Origin: Hyphomonadaceae bacterium
Lineage (GTDB): Bacteria > Pseudomonadota > Alphaproteobacteria > Caulobacterales > Hyphomonadaceae
Direction: 5' to 3'
NCBI GenBank assembly: GCA_947478925.1
Contig: CANJXY010000005.1
Location: forward strand, 1 to 56,570
DNA: 56,570 bases
The translations under genes and the position numbers were made by a program. This document shows positions 15,644 through 24,929 of this stretch, in pieces (position 1 is the stretch's first letter; each line of letters starts with the position of its first letter). Under the pieces are notes generated by a model. The model was not told where the DNA came from. It ran no database searches and was given only the letters and a program-made list of their open reading frames with translations.

Positions 15644-16237
15644 ATGCAGCTGGCCAGAATGATCGCGCTCGTCGCGGCCGCGTCCACCCTGCTTGTGGCT
15701 TGCGGAGGCCCCGAAACTGCGAACGGGCCGAATGCGACGAGTGGCGCGCTGAAGGGCGACGACGCCCTGATCGCGGCAGCACAAAAAATCAGCGATGCAA
15801 TCGGCGGATGCGCGCCGGCGGATGCAACAGCCGAGTCCAAAGTCGTCGGGCTCGAGGCGGGCGCAATCGTGATGATCGCCTGTAGCCAGGGCAGCGCGTT
15901 CTCATCGCATCGCATCTTCATCGCGCGCGCATCTGCGGCGCCGAGACTGTTGTCCCTGCCCGACTATAATGCGAGCGGCTGGTTTGCGAGCGACCTGGCG
16001 CCGATGGCGGAGCTCGATGCTGGCACTGGCGTCCTGACCACGCTGCGCAAGACCGGCGGCAAGGATGGCTGCGGGTCTGAGGGCCGCTATCTGTGGGATG
16101 GGGCGCAGTTCGTGCTGCAGGAAATGCGCTGGCAGTCGTGCGATGATCCGAGCTTGAAGGGCCCCCCCTTCCCGGTCATCTGGCCGACGCAACTTGGAGC
16201 GGCGGTCGACCCTAACGGGGCTACGCCTGCGCCGTAA
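15644..16237 (+). CDS. DUF1176-like lipoprotein
   Basis: A 197-residue protein with a lipobox: MIALVAAASTLLVAC, lipidated Cys20, then GG, so it is anchored in a membrane after signal peptidase II. The rest contains GCAPADATAES, PLPDYNASG-type loops, GKDGCGSEGRYLWDG and FVLQEMRWQSCDD, which resembles the end of DUF1176 proteins; its four or five Cys may pair in the periplasm. GGACGGAGGACGAC precedes the ATG, an unusually strong ribosome-binding site. Function unknown. Confidence 0.7.
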   Translation: MQLARMIALVAAASTLLVACGGPETANGPNATSGALKGDDALIAAAQKISDAIGGCAPADATAESKVVGLEAGAIVMIACSQGSAFSSHRIFIARASAAPRLLSLPDYNASGWFASDLAPMAELDAGTGVLTTLRKTGGKDGCGSEGRYLWDGAQFVLQEMRWQSCDDPSLKGPPFPVIWPTQLGAAVDPNGATPAP

Positions 16238-16844
16238 TTGTGGTGATTCTGTCCCCGCGGCTGTGAGCCGGGGTTGATGTGGTGAGTTGTGCGGGCTGCT
16301 AGATGCGCTCTGCATTCAGACGCGCATCAACAGTGTGACTCCAGCAAAAGCGGGAACCTAGGAGTTGGGCGTGGAGAGCGGAGCTTCGCGCGCATCGCCC
16401 GTGTGCCAAGCATGGGCGTTCGGGTTGAAGATCATACTGCACGCCGAGAGGACGTGGGACACGAGCCAGGCAAACGCGCAGAGCGTGACTTCCCGCAAGG
16501 ACTGGCGACTTGACGGGACAATCACCATGAGCGCGTTTGTTTCGCGTCGTGGGCGCGGTTATCCGCCCGAGCGGAGTATGTAAGCTCACTTTTTTTCACG
16601 TCCCGAATGAAGTCAGGGACTTGGTCGGGAAAAATCGAGGAATGCTCGACCTTGGCGGGCACCTAAGTTCCCGGAGAATTGCCGCAAAATACATAGGTGC
16701 GCCCCACCGGGAACGCCCTCCCGCGTCGGGACCGGCCATGGAGATCGGTCCACGCGCCGTCTGCTTCTCATAGAAGTTTTCCGGCGGGCGACGCCTTGTC
16801 GCGGAAACTGTGACGGAGCACATGGCGCCGCCTGAGCTAAAACG
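16238..16844. other. About 600-bp gap without recognised gene
   Basis: Between the DUF1176 lipoprotein and the clpA terminator. A hairpin CCCC-GC-GGCT/AGCC-GGGG at 16253-16273 just after the lipoprotein stop may end its transcript. A GTCCC...GGGAC repeat (16600-16620) is also seen. Short ORFs on both strands have no ribosome-binding sites and no recognisable composition. It may be decayed sequence. Confidence 0.5.
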
Positions 16845-16871
16845 AAAAAGGGCGGCTCGTGTGAGCCGCCC
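16845..16871 (-). terminator. Terminator of clpS-clpA
   Basis: On the reverse strand GGGCGGCTC-ACAC-GAGCCGCCC (9-bp perfect stem) is followed by TTTTT, 25 bp after the clpA stop. A textbook rho-independent terminator. Confidence 0.93.
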
Positions 16872-16895
16872 TTCCGTGGTTGGTTATCGCTGCGA

Positions 16896-19205
16896 CTACT
16901 CGACCGCTTCGGGTTCGGGCTTCTCCTTGGCCGTGGCCTTGGGCTCGGCGACGAACTTGAACGACAGCTTGTCGGGGTCGTTCTTGTCGATGTCGATCTT
17001 GACGCCGCCACCCTTCTGGAGCGAGCCGAAGAGCAGTTCGTCGGCCATCGGCTTCTTGACATGCTCCTGGATGAGCCGGCCGAGCGGGCGAGCGCCAAAG
17101 GCTTCGTCGTAGCCACGCACCGCAAGCCATTTGCGGGCTTTCGCTGTGAGAGCGATAGTGACGTTGCGATCCGCCAGCTGGGCTTCGAGTTGGAGGATGA
17201 ACTTATCGACCACCATCTCGATGATCTCCTCGCTGAGACCCGCAAAGGCGATGGTCGCGTCGAGTCGGTTGCGGAATTCGGGCGTGAACAGGCGTTTGAT
17301 CGCCTCTTCATTCTCGTCCTCGCGCTTGCCGCGGCCAAAGCCGATCGACTCTTTTGCGGCATCCGACGCGCCAGCGTTCGTGGTCATGATGAGGATCACG
17401 TTCCTGAAGTCGACCTTCTTACCGTTCGAGTCCGTCAGCGTGCCGTTGTCCATCACCTGCAAGAGGATGTTGAACAGGTCCGGGTGCGCCTTCTCGATCT
17501 CGTCGAGCAAGAGGACGCAGTGCGGGTGCTGGTCGACGCCGTCGGTCAAGAGGCCACCCTGGTCGAAGCCGACATAGCCCGGCGGCGCGCCGATGAGACG
17601 CGAGACCGTGTGACGCTCCATGTATTCCGACATGTCGAAGCGCAGCATCTCAACACCAAGGATGGAGCCAAGCTGCTTGGCGACTTCCGTCTTGCCGACG
17701 CCGGTGGGGCCGGAGAACAGGTAGCAGCCGATGGGCTTGTTCGGTTCACGTAGACCTGCACGCGCGAGCTTTATCGCGGTCGAGAGCGCTTTGATCGCGT
17801 TGTCCTGGCCGAAGACAACACGTTTGAGATCGGCCTCGAGCGAGCGAAGCTGTTCGGAATCGGATTTCGACACCTGCTTGGCCGGAATGCGCGCCATCTT
17901 CGAGATCACGATCTCGATTTCCTTCGCACCGATTTGCTTGCGGCGCTTGCCTTCCGGCAGCAACCACTGCGCGGCGCCGGCCTCGTCGATCACGTCGATC
18001 GCCTTGTCCGGCAGCTTGCGGTCGGTCATGTATTTCGCCGACAGGTCCACCGCCGTCTTGATGGCGTCGTTGGTGTATTTGAGGCCGTGGAATTCCTCGA
18101 AATAGGGTTTGAGGCCCATCACAATCTTGATCGTGTCATCGACGGATGGCTCGACCACGTCGATCTTCTGGAAGCGCCGTGCGAGCGCGCGGTCCTTTTC
18201 GAGGTGCTGGCGGTATTCCTTGTAGGTGGTGGAGCCCATGCAACGCAGCTGGCCCGACTGAAGCGCGGGCTTCAGCAAGTTGGACGCATCCATCGCGCCG
18301 CCGGACGTTGCTCCGGCGCCGATGACGGTGTGGATCTCGTCGATGAAGAGAACCGCTTTCGGTTGCTCTTCGAGTTCCTTCACGACGGCTTTCAGGCGCT
18401 CTTCGAAGTCGCCACGATAGCGCGTGCCCGCAAGAAGGGCGCCCATGTCGAGCGAGTAGATGACGGCGTCCGCGAGAATGGCGGGGGCCTCACCGTCGAC
18501 GATCTTCTTGGCGAGGCCTTCGGCGATGGCGGTCTTGCCGACGCCCGGATCGCCAACGAGAAGCGGGTTGTTCTTGCGGCGGCGGCAGAGGATCTGGATC
18601 GCGCGTTCTACCTCCGCGTGACGTCCGATGAGCGGGTCTGTCTTGCCCTCGCGCGCCTTCTGGTTGAGGTCAACGCAATAGGCGCTGAGCGCTTCGCCGG
18701 CGGGCTTGGTCTGTTCGTCTTCCTTCTCGGCGGCGCCTTCGACGGGCTTGGGCTTCGACATGCCCGGCTTCTTGGCGACGCCGTGGCTGATGTAATTGAC
18801 CGCGTCGTAGCGGGTCATGTCCTGCTCCTGCAGGAAGTAGGCGGCGTGGCTGTCGCGTTCGGCGAAGATCGAGACGAGCACGTTCGCGCCCGAGACTTCG
18901 TCGCGCGAGGAGGATTCAACGTGCAACACGGCGCGTTGCACGACGCGCTGGAAGGCGGCGGTCGGGTGGACCTGCCCGCCATCCTCGACGACGAACGAGG
19001 CGCAATCATTGTCAAGATAGTTGGCAAGGTCCCGGCGCAGCTTCTCGATGTCGAGCTTGCAGGCCGTCATAACCTCGGCAGCATCCTCATCCTCTGTCAG
19101 GGCGAGAAGCAGGTGCTCCAGTGTGGCGTACTCATGCTTTCGCTCGGACGCCAGGTGAAGGGCGCGCTCGAGAGCTCGTTCAAGGCTTGGGGTCAAAGAG
19201 GGCAT
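16896..19205 (-). CDS. clpA: ATP-dependent Clp protease ATPase subunit ClpA
   Basis: A 769-residue double AAA+ unfoldase. An N-domain of two repeats (1-145) binds ClpS. D1 has Walker A GDPGVGKT (218-225) and Walker B FIDE (287-290). D2 has Walker A GPTGVGKT (499-506), and SIGFG further on lies in the ClpP-docking region. ClpA unfolds substrates and threads them into ClpP in the cytoplasm. clpS lies 9 bp upstream on the same strand, the usual gene pair. The C-terminus ends in a Lys/Glu/Pro-rich tail. A long plus-strand ORF over the same DNA is only its shadow. Confidence 0.98.
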   Translation of the reverse strand: MPSLTPSLERALERALHLASERKHEYATLEHLLLALTEDEDAAEVMTACKLDIEKLRRDLANYLDNDCASFVVEDGGQVHPTAAFQRVVQRAVLHVESSSRDEVSGANVLVSIFAERDSHAAYFLQEQDMTRYDAVNYISHGVAKKPGMSKPKPVEGAAEKEDEQTKPAGEALSAYCVDLNQKAREGKTDPLIGRHAEVERAIQILCRRRKNNPLLVGDPGVGKTAIAEGLAKKIVDGEAPAILADAVIYSLDMGALLAGTRYRGDFEERLKAVVKELEEQPKAVLFIDEIHTVIGAGATSGGAMDASNLLKPALQSGQLRCMGSTTYKEYRQHLEKDRALARRFQKIDVVEPSVDDTIKIVMGLKPYFEEFHGLKYTNDAIKTAVDLSAKYMTDRKLPDKAIDVIDEAGAAQWLLPEGKRRKQIGAKEIEIVISKMARIPAKQVSKSDSEQLRSLEADLKRVVFGQDNAIKALSTAIKLARAGLREPNKPIGCYLFSGPTGVGKTEVAKQLGSILGVEMLRFDMSEYMERHTVSRLIGAPPGYVGFDQGGLLTDGVDQHPHCVLLLDEIEKAHPDLFNILLQVMDNGTLTDSNGKKVDFRNVILIMTTNAGASDAAKESIGFGRGKREDENEEAIKRLFTPEFRNRLDATIAFAGLSEEIIEMVVDKFILQLEAQLADRNVTIALTAKARKWLAVRGYDEAFGARPLGRLIQEHVKKPMADELLFGSLQKGGGVKIDIDKNDPDKLSFKFVAEPKATAKEKPEPEAVE

Positions 19206-19214
19206 TCAGGGTGT

Positions 19215-19544
19215 CTAGTCCTCGCGTTCCTTGGTGCATTGGAGAGGATGTTCGTTCCGGCGCGCAAGGTCCATCACCTGCGCAACCTTCGTTTCGGCAA
19301 CTTCGATCGGAAAGACGCCACAGACGCCCACGCCATAGTTATGGACGTGCAGCATGATGCGGGTCGCCTCCTCCCGGGACTTGTTGAAGAAGTGCTCAAG
19401 CACAAGAACGACGAATTCCATGGGCGTATAGTCGTCGTTCAGCAGAAGCACCCGGTACATCGACGGTTTCTTCGGCTTCGGCTTCGTCCGAGTGGCGACG
19501 CCGATCTCCTTGGCAGTTCCGGGTGTTTGCTTCTTGTCAGTCAT
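19215..19544 (-). CDS. clpS: ATP-dependent Clp protease adaptor ClpS
   Basis: A 109-residue protein with a flexible basic N-terminus (KPKPKKP) and the ClpS core [34 protein letters not shown] and [14 protein letters not shown]. The residues NDDYTPMEF form the pocket that recognises N-end-rule residues (Leu, Phe, Tyr, Trp). ClpS delivers such substrates to ClpA and blocks ssrA-tag degradation. It is in an operon with clpA (9-bp gap). Confidence 0.97.
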   Translation of the reverse strand: MTDKKQTPGTAKEIGVATRTKPKPKKPSMYRVLLLNDDYTPMEFVVLVLEHFFNKSREEATRIMLHVHNYGVGVCGVFPIEVAETKVAQVMDLARRNEHPLQCTKERED

Positions 19545-19941
19545 GTGTCCCGGGGGTCAGAATTCGGCTTGATTGCGGCAGACGTTCCGGCCGTTCGTTG
19601 TCCATTAGATATTGATCTGCGGCGCGAGTGAAAGGGGCGATTGTCTTTCAGCGCCGTTCGAGCAGCTGTGAAGGACAAAATCTCAGCAGCTGCCTTGGTT
19701 TGTTCAAAGTCCGCAGCCAATCTCGTCCCGCACAGGGAACCGTATCGCTTGCATGGTTCCTGCACAAATCCGACCGGATATGACGTCGGAAAGTCCGGAC
19801 AAGACCCAAACATGGGCGCCGGGGGGACAAATTGCACCACCCTGCGGAATCAGGGTGACGCGGATTAAAGATTGGGTAAGCTCGCCAGTGGACCCTCAAT
19901 CCTGTCTTTGTATGTGCTTCTGAAAGAGGATTCCGCTGCGT
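19545..19941. other. Divergent intergenic region clpS / D-Ala carboxypeptidase
   Basis: About 400 bp between two divergent start codons, expected to hold both promoters. No clear ORF. TTAA-AGATTGG-GTAA at 19865-19879 resembles the CtrA site TTAA-N7-TTAA with one mismatch and lies about 63 bp upstream of the carboxypeptidase ATG. Cell-cycle control is a guess from that one imperfect match. Confidence 0.35.
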
Positions 19942-21153
19942 ATGAAGACGATCCCACCGATCGCCTGGGTCCGCCGGGTGGCTTTTGCCCTCCTGGCCAT
20001 GCTTTGCCTCACCGGCCCTGCCTGGGCCGGCAAGTACGCTTCAATCGTTGTCGATCTCGAAACGGGACAGGTCATGCATGACCGCGAGGCCGATGAGCCC
20101 CGGCATCCCGCCTCCCTGACCAAGGTCATGACACTGTACCTGGTGTTCGATGCGATTGACGCTGGTAAGCTTAAACTCTCGGAACGCATTCCGGTTTCAA
20201 AAGCCGCTTCTCGTGCGCAGCCGTCCAAACTGGGCCTGAAATCGGGAACCACCATCAAGGTCGAGGATGCGATTCGCGCCCTGGTGACCAAATCCGCCAA
20301 TGACGTTGCAATCGTTCTGGCCGAGAAACTAGGCGGTGGCAGCGAGGCCAAGTTCGTTGTCAAAATGAATACCAAGGCCAAGGAACTCGGCATGCTGAAC
20401 ACCACGTTCCGCAATGCCTCCGGCCTGCCCGACAAGAAACAGATCACCACCGCTCGCGACATGGCGAAGCTGGGCGAAGCGATCTACATGGATCACAAGA
20501 ACCGGTACAATTACTTCTCGCTGGCCTCGTTCACGTGGGGCAAGCGCAAGTACATGAATCACAACGAACTTCTGCGCAAGGTGGACGGTGTTGACGGGAT
20601 CAAGACCGGCTTCACCAATGCGTCCGGCTACAACCTCATGGCGTCGGCCGAACGGGATGGCCGCCGGGTGATCGCTGTGATGCTGGGCGGCAAGACGGGC
20701 CGTTCGCGCGATGCTCACGTGGCCGACCTGCTCGAAGCCGCCTTTATGGACCTGACCGGCGTGCAGGTCGCAGACGCCGACGATATTCGCGCCCGGATCG
20801 CTTTTGGCGACCGCGTAACGACTGCAGCGGACGATCTGGCGCTGGCGCAGCTGCGCAAGTTGCAGGAGCCGGATGCTGCGCTCGTGGCTTCGCTGGATGA
20901 CGACGCGTTCGCCAACGAGGAAGGCACGGCCGAGGATGGCGACGAAGGTGTCGAGGTATCCGAAGGCGACGCCGCCGATACGGATGCAGGCGACGATCCG
21001 ATCGGCGCGCTGATCGAGGCTTCGCCTGGCGCAACGCCTGTGCAGACATCGGCGACCACCGTTCCGAATGACCAGGCGATCCTTGTCACTAGCGAAATGG
21101 GCGCAACGTCTGCCCCCAACACGCTGGCCGGTTTTTCCGCTGCCGGCCACTAA
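19942..21153 (+). CDS. D-alanyl-D-alanine carboxypeptidase (low-MW PBP)
   Basis: A 403-residue protein with a signal peptide ending near GPAWA-GK. Penicillin-binding motifs: SLTK with Ser58 and Lys61, SAN at 118-120 and KTG at 221-223. It belongs to the DacA/DacF S11 family, which removes the terminal D-Ala from peptidoglycan stem peptides in the periplasm. The C-terminal 130 residues are an acidic, low-complexity tail (many Asp, Glu, Ala) and not the amphipathic membrane anchor of E. coli PBP5, so attachment may differ. It is transcribed alone, convergent with mipZ. Confidence 0.92.
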   Translation: MKTIPPIAWVRRVAFALLAMLCLTGPAWAGKYASIVVDLETGQVMHDREADEPRHPASLTKVMTLYLVFDAIDAGKLKLSERIPVSKAASRAQPSKLGLKSGTTIKVEDAIRALVTKSANDVAIVLAEKLGGGSEAKFVVKMNTKAKELGMLNTTFRNASGLPDKKQITTARDMAKLGEAIYMDHKNRYNYFSLASFTWGKRKYMNHNELLRKVDGVDGIKTGFTNASGYNLMASAERDGRRVIAVMLGGKTGRSRDAHVADLLEAAFMDLTGVQVADADDIRARIAFGDRVTTAADDLALAQLRKLQEPDAALVASLDDDAFANEEGTAEDGDEGVEVSEGDAADTDAGDDPIGALIEASPGATPVQTSATTVPNDQAILVTSEMGATSAPNTLAGFSAAGH

Positions 21154-21213
21154 GCTGATATTCGTTGATTTGAAAGGATTTTGACGTCATTCGCAGCGGT
21201 TAGTGAGCGTGCG

Positions 21214-22095
21214 TCAGAAGCTGATTTCCTTGCCTTCCAGCCCCGGTAGTTTCAGCACGATCATGAGATCGCGGATCTCCTGGCGAGCGGCGACGTGGCT
21301 CATGGTGAAGGTGACACCAGAGCCCGAGTCCGTGAGATCCAGCAGGCTGAGGCCCATCGGGAACAGCTCGCGGTATATCACGCGCTCGGATAATCCCGGC
21401 GAGATGCGGAAGCCGATGCGTCGGGAGAGATTGTCCAGCGCTTCACCGACGCGCTGCTTGTTCCGGGCGTCGAGCGGCGACATGCGGTTGCGCATGACGA
21501 TCCAGTCGATCGGTCTGCGGCTCTGTTGGGCCTTCAGTTTGCGGCATTCCCAGACGAGTTCGGCGTAGAAGCTGGGGCGCGCGACTTCGAGCGTCTGCGG
21601 GTCTACGTCGCCCAGAAGGTCGAAGTCGACGAACGAGTCGTTGAGCGGCGTGATCAACGTATCGGCGGAGGAATGAGCCAGGCGCGACAGGAAGGTGTCG
21701 CCGCCGGGGGCATCGATGATGATGAAATTGCACTTCTCCGACAGGCGGCGAAGGCTGTCCTCGAAATGCTTGGCTTCTTCCGCTTCAGCTGCGTCGAGGT
21801 CGCGAGCCTGGCTGGCGTCGATGCGGACCATTTCCGGGATCGGCAGCGGCGCACCAGTGTTGCGGACCCAGCGGGCGCGGTTTTCGAGATAGCGGGCAAG
21901 GCTGCGCTGGCGGACATCGAGGTCCATGATGCCGACCTTCATGCCCATCCGCAGAAGCCCGATGCACAGGTGCATGGCGACGGTTGATTTGCCCGCGCCC
22001 CCCTTTTCGTTACCGATGACAATCGTGTGGGCCAGCCGCGAGCGGGCGTTGGCGTCCGAAGTGGTGTCGGGAGCTGTCATCACCGCCGCAACCAT
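21214..22095 (-). CDS. mipZ: Division-plane positioning ATPase MipZ
   Basis: A 293-residue ParA/MinD-type ATPase with deviant Walker A EKGGAGKST, DLDVRQRSLARYLENR and IIIDAPGGDTFLSRLA. These segments and the C-terminal half (RMSPLDARNKQR, FRISPGLSERVIYRE) fit MipZ of Caulobacter rather than chromosomal ParA. In Caulobacter MipZ forms a gradient from the poles through ParB and blocks FtsZ assembly away from midcell. Start ATG 22095 has TAAGG upstream and lies 5 bp after the upstream lipoprotein stop; ATG 22080 is the alternative. The lipoprotein gene and mipZ form a two-gene unit. Confidence 0.9.
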   Translation of the reverse strand: MVAAVMTAPDTTSDANARSRLAHTIVIGNEKGGAGKSTVAMHLCIGLLRMGMKVGIMDLDVRQRSLARYLENRARWVRNTGAPLPIPEMVRIDASQARDLDAAEAEEAKHFEDSLRRLSEKCNFIIIDAPGGDTFLSRLAHSSADTLITPLNDSFVDFDLLGDVDPQTLEVARPSFYAELVWECRKLKAQQSRRPIDWIVMRNRMSPLDARNKQRVGEALDNLSRRIGFRISPGLSERVIYRELFPMGLSLLDLTDSGSGVTFTMSHVAARQEIRDLMIVLKLPGLEGKEISF

Positions 22096-22100
22096 GAGCC

Positions 22101-22745
22101 TTACCCGGCCGCCCGGATCGGCGCTGCGACGCGGGCCGGACCGGCAAGGGCCGACAGTTCGACGCAGAGTGCGTTCACGGTGTCATCTTCGGAAATACGG
22201 CCCGCCAGGCTGACGCCGGCTTCGATCCGGTCATACCCCGGTCGGTGGCGCGTCAACGTGCCGGCCGCAGCCATTGCGTTCCAACGCGCTTCTGCTTCAG
22301 CTTGGGCCGGATAGGACGCCAGTTCGGTGCGCTGGAAGCGGACGACATTGGTGTCTGTTCCGCGCACGATCGGCGAATAGCGATGGGCGACATCGACGCC
22401 GGGCGAGGTCCCGTCGATTTCCGACAGCATGACCGGGACGAAGATTTCCGGGTGGTTCGGCAGCGGACCGAGTACATCCAGTACCTTGCGAAGATTGATG
22501 ATTTGAGCGTCCAGCGCGTCCATGCGGGCCTGCAGTTCGTCCATACGGTCGTCTTCGGCCTGCTGCTCGTAGAACTGGGGGGCGATCTCCGATGGCGACG
22601 GCGCGTTGGTGAACCGTGGCTCAGGCGCCAAGGCCGTTACGGCCGTGCTCTGCGGCGTCAGACGGGCGCAGGCGGCGATGACGACGGCCGACAGGCTGAA
22701 ACCAACCAATCTGAGATACTTTGCGAGGTACTTTTGCATCCCCAA
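22101..22745 (-). CDS. Putative lipoprotein upstream of mipZ
   Basis: A 214-residue protein beginning at a TTG (22745) with AGGGA 7 nt upstream, or at ATG 22739. A hydrophobic segment LVGFSLSAVVIAAC ends in a lipobox with Cys26. Residues about 55-95 (QQAEDDRMDELQARMDALDA and onward) form a predicted coiled coil. A globular C-terminal domain follows. I do not recognise the family. The gene sits 5 bp upstream of mipZ on the same strand and is presumably cotranscribed, which hints at a link with envelope division or polarity; that link is inference. Confidence 0.68.
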   Translation of the reverse strand: MGMQKYLAKYLRLVGFSLSAVVIAACARLTPQSTAVTALAPEPRFTNAPSPSEIAPQFYEQQAEDDRMDELQARMDALDAQIINLRKVLDVLGPLPNHPEIFVPVMLSEIDGTSPGVDVAHRYSPIVRGTDTNVVRFQRTELASYPAQAEAEARWNAMAAAGTLTRHRPGYDRIEAGVSLAGRISEDDTVNALCVELSALAGPARVAAPIRAAG

Positions 22746-22898
22746 AACATCGTCCCTGCCGGTTAAGGACCGATAAAGCTGCGCCCGCGCGAGTACGATT
22801 GATCCCCCAACGGAACCGGCCTAGAAGCCGCCGCCTGAATTACGGTCAGTTCGTTCCGCGATCGGGCCAAAACTACGGGCACCCTGGAAGGCTCAAGA

Positions 22899-23774
22899 TT
22901 GGCCAAACGCAACGGACTGTTGGTCGCCCGAAGCCGGGCCGAAGCTCGTGAATGGCGCCGGCAGGCGCAGACGCAAGGCAAGCGGATCGCCCTCGTGCCG
23001 ACCATGGGTGCGCTGCACGCCGGGCACCTCAGCCTCGTGAAGCTGGGTCTGGAAAGGGCCGATGTCGTCGCCGCCTCCATCTTCGTGAACCCGACGCAGT
23101 TCGCCGCGCACGAGGACCTGTCGACCTATCCCCGCGCTGAGGACAGCGACCTGCAGAAGCTGGCCGAGGCCGGCTGCACCTTTTGCTACTGCCCGACCCC
23201 GGCGGAGATTTATCCCGCCGGCGATTCGACGCGCGTAACGGTGAAGGACCTCTCGCACTTACTCGAGGGCGAGATCCGGCCCCACTTCTTCGAAGGCGTC
23301 GCCAGCGTTGTCAGCCGGCTGTTTCTGCACATGGGACCGGACATCGCCGTGTTCGGCGAGAAGGATTACCAGCAGCTGCTCGTCATTCGCCGCATGGTGC
23401 AGGACCTTGGCTTCGGCATCGAGATCGTCGGTGGGCAGACGACGCGCGAGGCCGACGGGCTCGCCATGTCTTCGCGCAACGCCTACCTCGACAAGGAGGA
23501 ACGCGCGCGCGCGCCGGGCCTCGCGCGCGTGATGCGAGAAACAGCCACACTGCTCGAAGGCGGCGCAGGCATTCGCGCGGCGGCCGACGCGGCCAAGACC
23601 GAGATCCTCGCCGCCGGCTTTACCTCGGTCGACTATGTCGAAGCCCGGCGCGCCGACACGCTCGCGCCGTTTGGACTGGAATGCGCACCGGTGGGCGCAA
23701 GCGGGCGACTGCTCGTCGCGGCGCGCATGGGCAAGACCCGTCTAATTGACAATGTGGGGTTTGTGCGGAGGTAG
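22899..23774 (+). CDS. panC: Pantothenate synthetase
   Basis: A 291-residue PanC of the nucleotidyltransferase superfamily. MGALHAGH carries the HxGH ATP-binding motif, SIFVNPTQF and FGEKDYQQL are family signatures, and MSSRNAYL is the KMSKS-like loop. It condenses pantoate and beta-alanine with ATP to pantothenate, the precursor of CoA, in the cytoplasm. The start is a TTG at 22899 with GGAAGG upstream. panB is not adjacent. The gene is divergent from the lipoprotein-mipZ unit. Confidence 0.96.
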   Translation: MAKRNGLLVARSRAEAREWRRQAQTQGKRIALVPTMGALHAGHLSLVKLGLERADVVAASIFVNPTQFAAHEDLSTYPRAEDSDLQKLAEAGCTFCYCPTPAEIYPAGDSTRVTVKDLSHLLEGEIRPHFFEGVASVVSRLFLHMGPDIAVFGEKDYQQLLVIRRMVQDLGFGIEIVGGQTTREADGLAMSSRNAYLDKEERARAPGLARVMRETATLLEGGAGIRAAADAAKTEILAAGFTSVDYVEARRADTLAPFGLECAPVGASGRLLVAARMGKTRLIDNVGFVRR

Positions 23775-23787
23775 GGCGGAACTGGCG

Positions 23788-24729
23788 CTACTTCCCTTCC
23801 CGCAGCGCCTGCAGCTTCGCCCCCATCTCACCAAGCGCACTCATCGTGTCGGGGACTAGATCGATCTTCCTATACGGCGTGGTGAAGAAGCGATCGACGG
23901 TCGCGTTGAACAACTCGGCATTGTTGTAGGGCGCGGCGTGCGTGCTGTTGGGGAATACGCCCAGTTCGCCGTTGGGCAGGGCGTTGAAGATCTCGACAGT
24001 GTGCTCGGTGCGGATGAGATCATGGTCGCCAGCAAGGATCAATGTGGGGACGGCGATCTTGCCGAGTTCCTCAGGTTTGATGTTGGGCTGCCTGAGTAGA
24101 AGGTGAACCAGCTTGAGCTGTGTCTTGCCTTCCGCCGTATCGCCGAAGCCCGGCGGAAACTGCTTTACGGCGTCCTTGACCAGGTCGAGGACAGCGGGCT
24201 GCACCGCCTGGGTTGACGGGTTGAGGTTCGCGGCCATGGCGACGAGCTTAGCTACCTTGTCGGGATGGCGGATGCCAAGCAGCAGCGCTTCGATACCGCC
24301 ATCGCTCCAGCCGATGACGCTGACAGGTCCGGTCTTGAGATGATCCAGCAGCGCGGCAAGATCGTCGGTCATCTGTTCGTAGGTGATCGGCACGTCCGAG
24401 CCAGTTGACCTGCCCTGCTCGCGGCTGTCCATCGCGATGACTTTGTAGTGCGCCTTGAAATGCTCGATCTGCGCGGTGAAGCCGCCGATGCTGCCGCCAT
24501 TGCCGTGAATGAGAAGGATCGGTTCCCCTTCGCCGTAGGTCTCGTAATAGAGTTTCGCGCCATCATGCTCAAACGTCCCGCTGGCGGCAGCGTTGTCGCC
24601 ATAGCGGATAGCGGCGGCTGGGGCGGTGGCGACCGGGGTGACGGGAGCTGGAGTTTCGGTCTTGGCGGGCTGACACGCGGCGAGCGCGAGCATTGCCGCA
24701 GCAGCAGTGAGATTGAGTATGTGTTTCAT
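23788..24729 (-). CDS. Lipid-anchored alpha/beta hydrolase
   Basis: A 313-residue protein starting at ATG 24729 (GGGAGGCACC upstream). Signal sequence with lipobox LALAAC, Cys19, then a Pro/Thr-rich linker and an alpha/beta-hydrolase fold: LLIHGNGGS, VIGWSDGG (nucleophile Ser), LILAGDHDLI (Asp), FPNSTHAAPY (His). The complete triad suggests an active esterase, lipase or peptidase facing the periplasm. It converges with panC (13-bp gap). Substrate unknown. Confidence 0.87.
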   Translation of the reverse strand: MKHILNLTAAAAMLALAACQPAKTETPAPVTPVATAPAAAIRYGDNAAASGTFEHDGAKLYYETYGEGEPILLIHGNGGSIGGFTAQIEHFKAHYKVIAMDSREQGRSTGSDVPITYEQMTDDLAALLDHLKTGPVSVIGWSDGGIEALLLGIRHPDKVAKLVAMAANLNPSTQAVQPAVLDLVKDAVKQFPPGFGDTAEGKTQLKLVHLLLRQPNIKPEELGKIAVPTLILAGDHDLIRTEHTVEIFNALPNGELGVFPNSTHAAPYNNAELFNATVDRFFTTPYRKIDLVPDTMSALGEMGAKLQALREGK

Positions 24730-24813
24730 TGGTGCCTCCCGGGTCCCGGACACAGTTGCGCGTGAGGCGGAATATGCGTCAAGACGCGAAGCTACCGGTG
24801 AGTACGCCCTCGT

Positions 24814-24929
24814 CATTCGAGACGATCGCTGCGCGATCCCTCAGTATGAGAGCTCTCGGCAGGCGCCATGCAAATGAGTCTTCATCCTGAGGAGGCCGAC
24901 GGCCGCCCCGCAGGACAAGGCCGAGCGTG
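24814..24929. repeat. Paired REP-like palindromic element, family A
   Basis: Contains TTCGAGACGATCGCTGCGCG with a GATCGC/GCGATC stem (24824-24829 with 24833-24838) and CCCTCAGTATGAG. A second, diverged, inverted copy reads CCTCAGGATGAAG on the reverse strand (about 24880-24925). It has the same design and sequence as the element at 3428-3515. It fills the gap between the lipoprotein hydrolase start and the DUF1489 stop. Confidence 0.55.

Noticed and set aside
16238-16844. tRNA, small RNA or hidden gene in the long gap before the clpA terminator
   Set aside because: No cloverleaf, no convincing ORF with a ribosome-binding site and no strong structured segment beyond simple hairpins were found.
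17934-19631. 565-codon plus-strand ORF opposite clpA and clpS
   Set aside because: It is an antisense shadow of the high-GC clpA codons; it has no ribosome-binding site or domain, while clpA on the other strand is unmistakable.
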